Below, piece by piece: positions 18,625-26,971 of a stretch of DNA of 51,647 nucleotides. Within the stretch, counting starts at the first letter, position 1. Each line of letters begins with the position of its first letter. This DNA comes from Lachnospiraceae bacterium (GTDB taxonomy: Bacteria > Bacillota > Clostridia > Lachnospirales > Lachnospiraceae): the NCBI GenBank assembly GCA_022793065.1, contig JAAWCE010000106.1, positions 1 to 51,647 on the forward strand, in the 5' to 3' direction. Position numbers and translations under genes: made by a program. Under the pieces are notes generated by a model. That model made no database searches and was not told the origin of the DNA. It worked only from the letters and a program-made list of their open reading frames with translations.

Positions 18625-20412
18625 TTATTTCTCAGTTTCCGCCAGAGGGATACCGGAGATGTCGCTGTCAATGGCCATGGAGAAATTGGTATAGTAGACT
18701 ACAAAACCAGGTTTCCCCCCATTTGGCTTTTTGACATGTTTTTTTTGTACATAGTCTATTTCTACCTTTTCTTGTTCCCGGCCTTTGGAGTAATAGGCTG
18801 CCAGGCGGGCGGCTTCTTCAAAAGTGCGGTCGGGCAGTTCTTCCGCATTTTCCGATTTTACGATAACATGAGAGCCCGGTATTTGCTTTGCATGGAACCA
18901 CCAGTCATTTCCCTGGGCAAATTTAAAGGTCAATTCGTCGTTCTGGTAATTATTTTTTCCCACATACATATGAAAACCATCGCTGCTGATATAATGGAAA
19001 GGTTTGCTTGTGATTTTTTGTTTTTTTCCATAGCTTTTTTTGCGGATATAGCCGCTTTCGGTCAATTCGTCTTTAATCTGTGCCAGGTCTTCTTCGTAAA
19101 GCGCGATATCAAGCGCAGTCTGGACAGATTCCAAATGGTCGATTTCTTCCTTTACTTCTCTGGTCAGTTCTGATAATGCTTCGTAAGTGCGTTTTAATTT
19201 TCTGTATTTATCAAAATATAATTTGGCGTTATCTGTTGCAGTTAAGGTAGGGTCAAGAGGAATGGTTATGGTTTCATTGGTATAATAATTTAAAGCTTCC
19301 AGTGATTTTGCGCCAGGTTGTGCGTCGTAGCCATAGGTGTTTAACAATTCTCCGTAAATTCTATATTGATCCCGTTTTTCCGTATCTTTGATCTGGCGCA
19401 GCTGCAAGTCGTATTTTTTGATATCCCTTTCCAAAGCGGTTTGTACAATACGACGTAAATCCGATGATTTCTGTCGGATACGTGTGAGCGTGTTTTTTCT
19501 GGCATAATAGTGTTCCAACAAGGAGGACATGGAATCGTATGCAACAGTAACGTCTCCGGATACGGCAGCGGGGGAAGTAACACTTTCTCTTCCATAACCA
19601 TACATGGTCAGAGGGAACGCACAGAATTCCACCGGATTGCCGTTGGTATATGCAATATTAGGGGTAAAATGTTCCTCTTGAACTGCAGTTACCATGCGGT
19701 CAAAAACCTTGTAAAGATTTTGGTAGTCTTTTGCGGTAAATGCTGCGGTGGGTCTGTCCCCGTCCACGCCGCCTTCATAGCATAGCTCCTGAGCCAGAAT
19801 GGGAGAGATGCCTGTGAAGCTGGCATAAATGGCTTTATAGGCAGGCTGGGGTTTTGCGGAAAGGGCGGCGCAGAAGCTTTCGTAATCTGTATGCAGCGCG
19901 TCCAGTTTATTCTGTGTATTGGCTATGAAATAAGGTTTGCCGGGCAAAACTTCACGGACGGAACTGACAGCGGCGGATACACGCTTAATACTGTCTATTA
20001 TCACATTCTCCTCGTCACAGAATATAATATTGCTGTGTTTGCCCATGATTTCAATAATGAGGGTTTTATGGCACAAATCCCCCATCTCATTTAAATGTTC
20101 GATTCCTATGTGCACAATGCGTTCTAATCCGGGCTGGAAAATCTCCGTAATGCGTCCGTTTTGTAAATGTTTTCGCAGAAGCATACAGAAATTGGGCGCC
20201 GTCATGGGGCTGGGTTTATTGGTTTCTGTCAGGTAGATCAGAGGCAGGGATGCCTCAGCGGAGATTAGAAGTCGTTTTTGTCCTGTGGACTGCCGTATGG
20301 TGAGTAAAAGTTCGTCTTCTTCCGGCTGGGCAATTTTGTATAATCTTCCGCCGATTAATTCTTTCTTTAATTCTGAAACAATATTGGCTATGGTAACACC
20401 GTCGAATGCCAT
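18625..20412 (-). CDS. rqcH: Ribosome quality control protein RqcH (NFACT family)
   Basis: The 595-residue protein begins MAFDGVTIANIVSEL, typical of bacterial NFACT proteins (older name: fibronectin-binding protein). The order is NFACT-N, two helix-hairpin-helix motifs, a long coiled coil (about residues 280-430) and NFACT-R with WWFHAKQIPGSHVIVKS near residue 500. RqcH binds obstructed 50S subunits and recruits tRNA-Ala to add C-terminal Ala tails to stalled peptides, marking them for ClpXP. The ribosome site GGAGG lies 7 nt before ATG 20412. The upstream region is packed with hairpin repeats (20429-20766), so its mRNA leader may be highly structured. Confidence 0.95.
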   Translation of the reverse strand: MAFDGVTIANIVSELKKELIGGRLYKIAQPEEDELLLTIRQSTGQKRLLISAEASLPLIYLTETNKPSPMTAPNFCMLLRKHLQNGRITEIFQPGLERIVHIGIEHLNEMGDLCHKTLIIEIMGKHSNIIFCDEENVIIDSIKRVSAAVSSVREVLPGKPYFIANTQNKLDALHTDYESFCAALSAKPQPAYKAIYASFTGISPILAQELCYEGGVDGDRPTAAFTAKDYQNLYKVFDRMVTAVQEEHFTPNIAYTNGNPVEFCAFPLTMYGYGRESVTSPAAVSGDVTVAYDSMSSLLEHYYARKNTLTRIRQKSSDLRRIVQTALERDIKKYDLQLRQIKDTEKRDQYRIYGELLNTYGYDAQPGAKSLEALNYYTNETITIPLDPTLTATDNAKLYFDKYRKLKRTYEALSELTREVKEEIDHLESVQTALDIALYEEDLAQIKDELTESGYIRKKSYGKKQKITSKPFHYISSDGFHMYVGKNNYQNDELTFKFAQGNDWWFHAKQIPGSHVIVKSENAEELPDRTFEEAARLAAYYSKGREQEKVEIDYVQKKHVKKPNGGKPGFVVYYTNFSMAIDSDISGIPLAETEK

Positions 20413-20428
20413 GGTTGGTCCTCCTATT

Positions 20429-20547
20429 TAAAGTCGCTGCGCGACAGCCCTAAAGGGTGAGGTTCTTTCGGCGCACACACAGGAGAGACAAATTTCATTC
20501 GTAAGTAACCTCATGAAATTTGCTCTCGTGCGCCTTTACAACCTCAC
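20429..20547. repeat. Long hairpin repeat, copy 1
   Basis: This 119-bp unit is repeated at 20602-20720 with an exact offset of 173 bp. It opens with the palindrome GTCGCTGCGCGAC and contains a nested fold: GGTGAGGTT with AACCTCACC, GGCGCAC with GTGCGCC, and a core of CAAATTTCAT with ATGAAATTTG flanked by GAGAG/CTCTC. The copy ends just 17 bp before the rqcH start codon on its 5' side. All arms pair well here, so this is the better-preserved copy. Confidence 0.85.
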
Positions 20548-20549
20548 CT

Positions 20550-20597
20550 GTCCAGCTTTACATTTTTAATAAATGAATTGACATTTCTTAGCTGGAC
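20550..20597. repeat. Small hairpin linking the two repeat copies
   Basis: GTCCAGCT (20550-20557) pairs with AGCTGGAC (20590-20597). The right arm belongs to a 41-bp segment (20581-20621) repeated at 20726-20766. Confidence 0.7.
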
Positions 20598-20601
20598 TGT
20601 A

Positions 20602-20720
20602 TAAAGTCGCTGCGCGACAGCCCTAAAGGTTGAGGTTCTTTCGGCACACACACAGGAGAGACAAATTTCATTCGTAAGTAACCTCATGAAATTTGCTCTC
20701 GTGCGCCTTCACGATCTCAG
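20602..20720. repeat. Long hairpin repeat, copy 2
   Basis: This is almost identical to copy 1. The outer stem is degraded (GGTTGAGG opposite ATCTCAGG), whereas the central CAAATTTCAT/ATGAAATTTG hairpin is unchanged. Retention of the core and decay of the outer arm is consistent with an older copy. Confidence 0.85.
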
Positions 20721-20746
20721 GATTAACATTTCTTAGCTGGACTGTA

Positions 20747-20766
20747 TAAAGTCGCTGCGCGACAGC
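20747..20766. repeat. Partial third copy of the repeat start
   Basis: The first 20 bp of the repeat, including the GTCGCTGCGCGAC palindrome, recur here and then diverge. A separate AATTGCC/GGCAATT hairpin follows at about 20770-20789. Confidence 0.75.
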
Positions 20767-20936
20767 ACAAATTGCCATAAACGGCAATTAAGTGAAGTGC
20801 ATATATCATTTATTATTGTATGATTACTATAACTTTCTTTACGAGGTATGTCAACTCCCTTAGGACAGGAGTTAAGTTATGGCGCTGAACAGGTATAAAA
20901 AGCGATAAACGTTGATGGGACAAAGGAATAAATTTC

Positions 20937-20965
20937 TTGACGCTTTCGTGAACTTATTCTATAAT
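20937..20965 (+). promoter_or_regulatory. Sigma-A promoter of the yicC-remA-gmk-rpoZ operon
   Basis: TTGACG (20937-20942), a 17-nt spacer and TATAAT (20960-20965). The first gene starts at 21027, giving a leader of about 55 nt. Confidence 0.75.
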
Positions 20966-21026
20966 AAAGAGAAGTGTGCAATAAGAAAGGTGCAGTATAG
21001 GGCTTTTGGCCCGGATTGGAGTACTT

Positions 21027-21905
21027 ATGATTAAAAGTATGACCGGTTTCGGCAGGTGTGAGGCTGGCTGGGACAGTGGGAAGTTCACGGTGGAAATCAA
21101 AGCGGTCAATCATCGGTATCTGGATATTAATGTAAAGATGCCAAAATCGCTTTATTTCTTTGAATATGCCGTCCGCAATGAATTAAAAAATTATATTTCA
21201 CGCGGAAAGGTAGATGTTTATGTAACTTATGAGGATATTTCAGAGAAAACTTCCCATGTGCACTACAATAAGGAGTTGGCGGCAGAATATTTGAAATATT
21301 TTCGTCAGATGTCGGAAGATTTTTCGTTGGATAACGATATGAGCGTATCCAGATTGGCCAGATTCCAGGAAGTGTTTACCATGGAGGATTCGGGCACGGA
21401 TGAAGAAGAGCTTTGGAATGAGCTGCGGAAAGCCTTAAACGGTGCTGTAAAAATGTTTGTGGATGCCAGAATCGAGGAAGGGGAGCACTTGAAGCTCGAT
21501 TTGGTGGAAAAGCTGGATGGAATGTTGGAAAAGATTGACTTTATTGCGGAGCGTTCTCCCCAGATAGTGACGGATTACCGTGGTAAACTGGAAGAGAGGG
21601 TTCGGGAGCTTTTGACAGATGCAGCGGTGGACGAGGGGAGACTGCTTACTGAGGTAATTGTTTTTGCCGATAAGGTGTGCGTGGACGAGGAAATCGTAAG
21701 ATTGCGCAGCCATATAGAAACGACGAAAAATACCCTGTCGGAAGGGGGCGCTGTGGGCAGAAAACTTGATTTTATTGCACAGGAGTTGAATCGGGAAGCG
21801 AATACCATTCTGTCCAAAATCAGCGATTTGGAATGTTCTAATTGCGCCATTGATTTAAAAACGGATATAGAGAAAGTGCGTGAGCAGATTCAAAACATAG
21901 AGTAA
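21027..21905 (+). CDS. yicC: YicC/YloC-family endoribonuclease
   Basis: The protein has 292 residues from ATG 21027 (ribosome site GGATTGGAG). It starts MIKSMTGFGR, the almost invariant YicC family N-terminus, and ends with the conserved DUF1732 region around KLDFIAQELNREANTI. Proteins of this family are reported as hexameric endoribonucleases with a role in stationary-phase RNA turnover. It is the first gene of the yicC-remA-gmk-rpoZ run conserved in Firmicutes. Confidence 0.94.
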   Translation: MIKSMTGFGRCEAGWDSGKFTVEIKAVNHRYLDINVKMPKSLYFFEYAVRNELKNYISRGKVDVYVTYEDISEKTSHVHYNKELAAEYLKYFRQMSEDFSLDNDMSVSRLARFQEVFTMEDSGTDEEELWNELRKALNGAVKMFVDARIEEGEHLKLDLVEKLDGMLEKIDFIAERSPQIVTDYRGKLEERVRELLTDAAVDEGRLLTEVIVFADKVCVDEEIVRLRSHIETTKNTLSEGGAVGRKLDFIAQELNREANTILSKISDLECSNCAIDLKTDIEKVREQIQNIE

Positions 21906-21947
21906 AAATAATAAAATACGGATACAAAATATGACGGGAGGCTGCGG

Positions 21948-22223
21948 ATGCTGATTCATATTGGTTTTGGCAATATTGTAAATACATCTAAAATTATCGC
22001 AATTGTCAGCCCTGAATCCGCACCGATTAAGCGTCTGGTGCAGAATGCAAAGGAAAAGGGTTCTGCAATTGACGCGACCCAGGGGCGGAAAACCAAGTCA
22101 GTGCTTGTGATGGAGAACAGCCAGGTGGTGCTGTCGGCGCTTTTGCCGGAGACCATAGCCGGGCGTGTGCAGGCAGTCGTAGAAGGTTCGGAAGAAGAAC
22201 CGGCGGAAGGAGAGGTGGAATAG
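21948..22223 (+). CDS. remA: RemA extracellular-matrix regulator
   Basis: The 91-residue protein has the RemA/DUF370 pattern beginning LIHIGFGNIVN, with SAPIKRLV and IDATQGRKTKSV. In Bacillus RemA is a DNA-binding activator of biofilm matrix and osmoprotection genes. The C-terminus carries a short acidic tail (EGSEEEPAEGEVE) beyond the usual end. It lies between yicC and gmk, the standard position. Confidence 0.93.
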   Translation: MLIHIGFGNIVNTSKIIAIVSPESAPIKRLVQNAKEKGSAIDATQGRKTKSVLVMENSQVVLSALLPETIAGRVQAVVEGSEEEPAEGEVE

Positions 22224-22227
22224 TGTT

Positions 22228-22863
22228 ATGGACCAAAAAGGAATCTTAATAGTTATTTCAGGTTTTTCCGGCGCTGGAAAGGGTACACTGGTAAGGAAGC
22301 TTATGGAAGTGCACAATGAATATGTTTTGTCAGTTTCCATGACAACAAGAGCGCCCAGGGTGGGAGAGCGGGAAGGAGTGGAATATTTTTTCACGGAGCG
22401 GGAACAGTTTGAAGAGACAATCAGGCAAAACGGATTAATTGAATATGCCTCATACTGCGGTAATTATTACGGCACACCCAGGAAGTATGTGGAAGAGCAG
22501 TTGACGGCGGGAAAAAATGTGATTTTGGAGATTGAGATTCAAGGCGCTTTAAAAATTAAGGCCCAGTTTCCAGAAAGTCTTCTTATCTTTCTAACGCCTC
22601 CTAGCGGGGAAGAGTTAAAGCGAAGGCTGGAGGGCCGGGGAACGGAGAGCGCAGAAGTCATTGCAAGACGTCTGGCGCGAGCCGTAGAAGAGTCAGAAGG
22701 CGTGGAGTCATACGATTATATTGTAGTAAATGATGTTTTGGAGGAATGTGTGGAGGAAGTCCACAATTTAGTGGGGGCTGCACGCAGGGCGCCGGTAAGA
22801 CAAAGAGCGTTTATTAAAGAAATCAGAGAAGAACTGCAGAAGTTCTCGAAAGGAGCAGATTAG
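22228..22863 (+). CDS. gmk: Guanylate kinase
   Basis: The 211-residue protein has a P-loop GFSGAGKGTL and the GMP-binding segments SVSMTTRAPRVGE and GVEYFF. It converts GMP and ATP to GDP and ADP. It starts 4 nt after remA and is followed 1 nt later by rpoZ, so the operon is tightly coupled. Length is normal. Confidence 0.97.
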   Translation: MDQKGILIVISGFSGAGKGTLVRKLMEVHNEYVLSVSMTTRAPRVGEREGVEYFFTEREQFEETIRQNGLIEYASYCGNYYGTPRKYVEEQLTAGKNVILEIEIQGALKIKAQFPESLLIFLTPPSGEELKRRLEGRGTESAEVIARRLARAVEESEGVESYDYIVVNDVLEECVEEVHNLVGAARRAPVRQRAFIKEIREELQKFSKGAD

Positions 22864-22864
22864 A

Positions 22865-23101
22865 ATGTTACATCCATCTTATTCCGATTTAATGAAAGTA
22901 GTGAACAGTGAAGTTGAACCAGGTGAGGCGCCAGTGGTAAACAGTCGTTATTCTATTGTGATGGCAACGTCTAAGAGGGCAAGGCAGATTATCGGCGGCA
23001 GCAAGGCGATGGTAGAGGGAAGAGATAAAAAGCCCTTATCCGTTGCGGTGGAAGAGTTAAACCAGGGGAAAATTAAAATTTTAAGCGAAGAAGACGAATA
23101 G
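22865..23101 (+). CDS. rpoZ: RNA polymerase omega subunit
   Basis: The protein has 78 residues with the omega pattern SRYSIVMATSKRARQI and KPLSVAVEEL. It helps fold and assemble the beta-prime subunit. The gmk-rpoZ pairing is widely conserved and links GTP/ppGpp pools with transcription. Confidence 0.95.
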   Translation: MLHPSYSDLMKVVNSEVEPGEAPVVNSRYSIVMATSKRARQIIGGSKAMVEGRDKKPLSVAVEELNQGKIKILSEEDE

Positions 23102-23106
23102 CAGTG

Positions 23107-24468
23107 ATGAATATTTTATTTGTATCTTTGGGGTGTGATAAAAATTTAACGGATACGGAAATGATGCTGGGCTTACTTCAAAAGAAAGGGTTTACTTTTA
23201 CTGATGAACCGGAGGCGGCGGATATTGCAGTGGTAAATACATGCTGCTTTATTGGGGATGCAAAAGAAGAGAGTATCAATACATTGCTGGAATTGGCCAA
23301 TCTGCGGAAGACGGGGAAATTGAAGGCTTTGATTGCAGCAGGATGCCTGGCACAGCGCTATGGGGAAGAAATTCAGGAAGAAATTCCGGAAGTGGACGTG
23401 TTGGTGGGCACCATGGCCATTGAAGAGATTGTGACGGCTGTGGAAGGGGCACTGAACGGAAAAACAAGGCATCCATACCAACAAAATCATTTTCGAGATT
23501 TGGAAGTTCCGCCGCCTGTGTGCAGGGAGAGAGTACTGACCACCGGCGGTCATTTTGCTTATCTTAAAATTGCCGAGGGATGTGATAAGCACTGTACTTA
23601 CTGTATTATACCCAAAGTCAGGGGGAGTTACAGAAGTATTCCTATGGAAGCGTTGACAGCGCAAGCGGAAAAACTGGCCGAACAGGGAGTGAAAGAACTG
23701 ATACTGGTAGCGCAGGAAACTACATTGTACGGCGTTGATTTGTATGGGGAGAAAAGTCTGCCCCAGTTGTTGACAAAATTGGCAAAGATAGATGGACTGT
23801 GTTGGATTCGGCTTTTATATTGCTATCCGGAGGAAATTACGGACGAATTGCTTCAGGTGATGTGGGAAGAACCCAAAGTGTGCCATTATCTGGATATTCC
23901 CATTCAGCATGCTTCTGATCAGGTGTTGAAACGAATGGGCAGGCGTACTACACAGGAGGAGTTAAGGCAGAAAATTGGCAGAATCAGGGAAGTGATTCCG
24001 GATGTCTGTCTGAGGACTGCGCTGATCAGCGGATTTCCGGGAGAAACCCAGGAAGATTTTGAGGAATTGTATCGCTTTGTCAATGAGATGGAATTTGACC
24101 GTCTGGGAGTGTTTGCTTATTCTCAGGAAGAAGATACGCCGGCCGCTGTCATGCCGGAACAGATTGAGGATGAGGTAAAGGAAGTCAGACGGGCGGAGCT
24201 GATGGAGCTGCAGCAGGCCATTGCTTTTGAGAAGACAGAAGAAGCCGTGGGACAGGTTTTATATGCTATGGTGGAAGGTAAAGCAGCGGATGAAGATGTA
24301 TATGTGGCAAGGACATACAGAGATGCGCCGGAAGTGGACGGATACCTGTTTATCAATACCACTGCCGTACTGATGACAGGGGATTTTGTGAAAGTGCTTG
24401 TGACAGATTCAAATGAATATGATTTGATTGGTGAACTGGCGGATGGTTCACAATCTTGCATGGATTAG
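23107..24468 (+). CDS. rimO: Ribosomal protein S12 methylthiotransferase RimO
   Basis: The 453-residue protein begins with the UPF0004 domain (SLGCDKNLTDTE), then the radical-SAM motif CDKHCTYC (CxxxCxxC) near residue 160, and a C-terminal TRAM domain of about 65 residues. The CDKN form of the first motif favours RimO over MiaB. It adds a methylthio group to the conserved Asp of S12 using two 4Fe-4S clusters. ATG 23107 is preferred over GTG 23104. It follows rpoZ by 5 nt. Confidence 0.95.
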   Translation: MNILFVSLGCDKNLTDTEMMLGLLQKKGFTFTDEPEAADIAVVNTCCFIGDAKEESINTLLELANLRKTGKLKALIAAGCLAQRYGEEIQEEIPEVDVLVGTMAIEEIVTAVEGALNGKTRHPYQQNHFRDLEVPPPVCRERVLTTGGHFAYLKIAEGCDKHCTYCIIPKVRGSYRSIPMEALTAQAEKLAEQGVKELILVAQETTLYGVDLYGEKSLPQLLTKLAKIDGLCWIRLLYCYPEEITDELLQVMWEEPKVCHYLDIPIQHASDQVLKRMGRRTTQEELRQKIGRIREVIPDVCLRTALISGFPGETQEDFEELYRFVNEMEFDRLGVFAYSQEEDTPAAVMPEQIEDEVKEVRRAELMELQQAIAFEKTEEAVGQVLYAMVEGKAADEDVYVARTYRDAPEVDGYLFINTTAVLMTGDFVKVLVTDSNEYDLIGELADGSQSCMD

Positions 24469-24485
24469 AAATTAGAGGTGTTTGA

Positions 24486-25067
24486 ATGAGAAAGATGAAT
24501 TTGCCCAACAAGCTGACAATATTTCGTATGATTCTAATTGTACCTTTTGTACTTCTGTTACTGGGCGTGAGTAACGAATGGGGATGGTTTCGGTGGATTT
24601 TTGGCGGTATCACAGGTTATGTGAATTACATTGCGCTTGCGATTTTTATCATAGCAAGTCTTACGGATCTGATTGACGGCAAGATTGCAAGAAAATACAA
24701 TCTTGTTACGAATTTTGGCAAGTTTATGGACCCTTTGGCGGATAAGCTGTTGGTAAGCGCCGCTTTGATCGCGTTGGTGGATTTAAAGCGTATTCCGGCG
24801 TGGATTGTGATTGTCATTATCAGCAGGGAATTTATTATCAGTGGATTTCGGCTGATTGCATCGGATAATCATGTGGTCATTGCCGCCAGTTATTGGGGCA
24901 AATTTAAGACGACCTTTCAAATGGTGATGGTTTGTCTGATGATTGTAGATATTCCTCAACTGCGTCTGCTGACGGATGTGGTCATGTGGATTGCGTTGCT
25001 GCTGACGGTGGTGTCGTTAATAGATTATCTTAGAAAAAATCGGGATGTGATGGCAGAACAAAAGTAA
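24486..25067 (+). CDS. pgsA: CDP-diacylglycerol-glycerol-3-phosphate 3-phosphatidyltransferase
   Basis: A 193-residue integral membrane protein. It carries the CDP-alcohol phosphatidyltransferase motif in order: DLIDGKIAR, then G and two Asp residues in NFGKFMDPLADKLL. It starts MNLPNKLTIFRM, as PgsA proteins do. It makes phosphatidylglycerol phosphate, the first committed step to phosphatidylglycerol. It is 17 nt downstream of rimO. Confidence 0.95.
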   Translation: MRKMNLPNKLTIFRMILIVPFVLLLLGVSNEWGWFRWIFGGITGYVNYIALAIFIIASLTDLIDGKIARKYNLVTNFGKFMDPLADKLLVSAALIALVDLKRIPAWIVIVIISREFIISGFRLIASDNHVVIAASYWGKFKTTFQMVMVCLMIVDIPQLRLLTDVVMWIALLLTVVSLIDYLRKNRDVMAEQK

Positions 25068-25169
25068 AGAAGTATTGCCGAACTAAATTGTTGTCAATTG
25101 TTTGTAACCTGCTAAAGTGACGAGATGTGTTTGTACACCCGTTCATAAGGCAGGCAGAGGGGTATGAGA

Positions 25170-26432
25170 ATGACGGTTGAGTTAATATGTGTGGGTACGG
25201 AAATCTTGCTGGGGAGCATTGTGAATACAAATGCGGCGTATTTGGCGGAACAGTGTGCGGGGCTGGGGCTTTCCTGCTATTTTCAGACTGTGGTGGGAGA
25301 TAACGAGGAACGTTTGACCCAGGTGCTGCAGATGGGAATGGAGCGGTCGGATATTATAATTCTTTCAGGGGGACTTGGGCCTACGGAAGATGATTTGACC
25401 AAAGAGGTCGCAGCCAAAGTCTGCGGCAAAGAGTTGCAGCTCCACAAACCCAGTAAAAAGGCCATTGAGAAGTTTTTTGCTCACAGGGGGATGGAACCCA
25501 CGGACAATAACTGGAAGCAGGCAATGCTTCCCAAAGATGCTATTGTAATGGAGAATCACAACGGGACGGCGCCGGGAGTGATTATAGAGACAAAACTGTG
25601 CAAACTGATTTTGCTTCCGGGGCCGCCGAATGAGTTGAGACCTATGTTTGAGGAGAGTGTGGCGCCTTATCTGGAACAGTTGACCAACCAGGTTATTTGC
25701 TCTAAAACCGTGAAAATCTGTGGGGTGGGAGAGAGTAAGGCCGAAACTATGGTAAAGGATTTAATTGACATACAGGAGAATCCAACCATTGCCACATATG
25801 CAAAAACGGGTGAAGTACATATTCGCGTAACAGCCAATGGGGAAGACAAAAAGGCTGCGTTGAAGTTGATAAAGCCAGTGGTAAAGGAACTGAAATCCAG
25901 ATTTGGCAATGATATTTACAGTACGGAGGAAACGTGTACTTTAGAGAAAGCGGTTGCCGATTTACTGATTGCCAATGGGTTGACGGTGACTTTGGCAGAA
26001 TCTTGCACCGGGGGTCTGCTTTCCGCAAGGCTTGTGAATGTGCCTGGGATTTCCGATGTGTATAAAATGGGAGTGGTTACGTATTCAAATAAGGCGAAGA
26101 GAAGGCTTTTGGGAGTAAAAAAAGGCACTTTACAGAAGTATGGCGCCGTGAGTGTGCAGACGGCGGAAGAGATGGCCAAAGGGGCGGCGGTATCCTTTAA
26201 AGCAGACGTGGCGGTAGCGGTTACCGGTATTGCAGGACCGGACGGAGGGACGGAAGAAAAGCCGGTTGGACTTGTGTATATTGCATGCTGCGTCAAAGGA
26301 AGGACGGTGGTAAAAGAATGTCGTTTTTCCGGAAACAGGGATAAAGTGAGAGAGGCAGCTGTTTCTGCTGCGCTGACCTTGCTGCGGCGTTGTATATTGG
26401 AATATTATAGTGAAGTTACGTTTGGGAAATAG
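25170..26432 (+). CDS. cinA: CinA: competence/damage-inducible protein with nicotinamide-nucleotide amidase domain
   Basis: The 420-residue protein has an N-terminal MoCF-like domain (ELICVGTEILLGSIVNTN; GGLGPTEDD) and a C-terminal amidase domain (LAESCTGGLLSARL; VTGIAGPDGG). The C-terminal part hydrolyses NMN to nicotinate mononucleotide, and the N-terminal part belongs to an ADP-ribose pyrophosphatase-type family. ATG 25170 is 7 nt from CAGAGGGG; ATG 25164 is also in frame. The cinA-recA order is conserved in Firmicutes, but here a terminator and about 540 nt with a separate recA promoter intervene. Confidence 0.95.
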   Translation: MTVELICVGTEILLGSIVNTNAAYLAEQCAGLGLSCYFQTVVGDNEERLTQVLQMGMERSDIIILSGGLGPTEDDLTKEVAAKVCGKELQLHKPSKKAIEKFFAHRGMEPTDNNWKQAMLPKDAIVMENHNGTAPGVIIETKLCKLILLPGPPNELRPMFEESVAPYLEQLTNQVICSKTVKICGVGESKAETMVKDLIDIQENPTIATYAKTGEVHIRVTANGEDKKAALKLIKPVVKELKSRFGNDIYSTEETCTLEKAVADLLIANGLTVTLAESCTGGLLSARLVNVPGISDVYKMGVVTYSNKAKRRLLGVKKGTLQKYGAVSVQTAEEMAKGAAVSFKADVAVAVTGIAGPDGGTEEKPVGLVYIACCVKGRTVVKECRFSGNRDKVREAAVSAALTLLRRCILEYYSEVTFGK

Positions 26433-26435
26433 TGG

Positions 26436-26464
26436 AAAAAAGATGCCGTTGGGGCATCTTTTTT
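26436..26464 (+). terminator. Intrinsic terminator after cinA
   Basis: AAAAAGATGCC pairs with GGCATCTTTTT around a short loop, with a T-run, directly after the cinA stop. It separates cinA from recA. Confidence 0.9.
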
Positions 26465-26519
26465 GTGCGTTATTTGCTGTAACCAATAAAAGTTCATAGG
26501 AAAATGATTGAAAAAGTGA

Positions 26520-26549
26520 TTGACGTAATATCATATCATCTGCTACAAT
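26520..26549 (+). promoter_or_regulatory. Promoter-like sequence in the cinA-recA gap
   Basis: TTGACG, 18 nt, TACAAT. No gene follows directly. An inverted repeat AGAACAAA/TTTGTTCT (26575-26582 and 26610-26617) lies just downstream, so a short untranslated RNA is possible. In the rest of 26465-26899 I see nothing coding. Confidence 0.4.
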
Positions 26550-26899
26550 GAAAAAAGAGATTCATTTTTTGTACAGAACAAAATCATATACTTACATTTC
26601 TGACGCCTGTTTGTTCTATCAGTAAATCGTTGTTTTCAAATGTTGGCCCCCTTTGAGATTATTTTTTGTTGTATAACAGAAATCTTATTTTTATTGTCGG
26701 TGGAAAAGAGAATTTATTTTGTTCTTATTCTGTGTTATAGTAAATAGAAATAAAGTTTGAAGATTTTGTTTGTCATGTTTGAAAATTATATTGAGAGAGT
26801 TTTATGGTACATAAAAAGTATTATAGTTTATCTTGAAATAAGGGAACACCTTTTGAAACAAAACATAGTAACATGTTGGTTAGGGAAGCAAAAAATTGC

Positions 26900-26928
26900 T
26901 TGACAATTACGAACAGATGTTTTAAACT
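26900..26928 (+). promoter_or_regulatory. recA promoter
   Basis: TTGACA (26900-26905), a 17-nt spacer and TAAACT (26923-26928), about 44 nt before the recA start. The spacer is occupied by a LexA box, so repressor binding would block the polymerase directly. Confidence 0.8.
26910..26923. promoter_or_regulatory. LexA (SOS) box 1
   Basis: CGAACAGATGTTTT matches the Firmicute LexA consensus CGAACRNRYGTTYC at every position but the last. It lies between the -35 and -10 elements. Confidence 0.8.
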
Positions 26929-26935
26929 AATAAAA

Positions 26936-26949
26936 AGAACATTTGTTCC
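26936..26949. promoter_or_regulatory. LexA (SOS) box 2
   Basis: AGAACATTTGTTCC has the perfect GAAC-N4-GTTC core and sits just downstream of the -10, near the transcription start. Its centre is 26 bp from that of box 1, a spacing that would allow two LexA dimers on similar faces of the helix. Confidence 0.75.
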
Positions 26950-26971
26950 TTGATAAAAAGGAGATAAGAAT

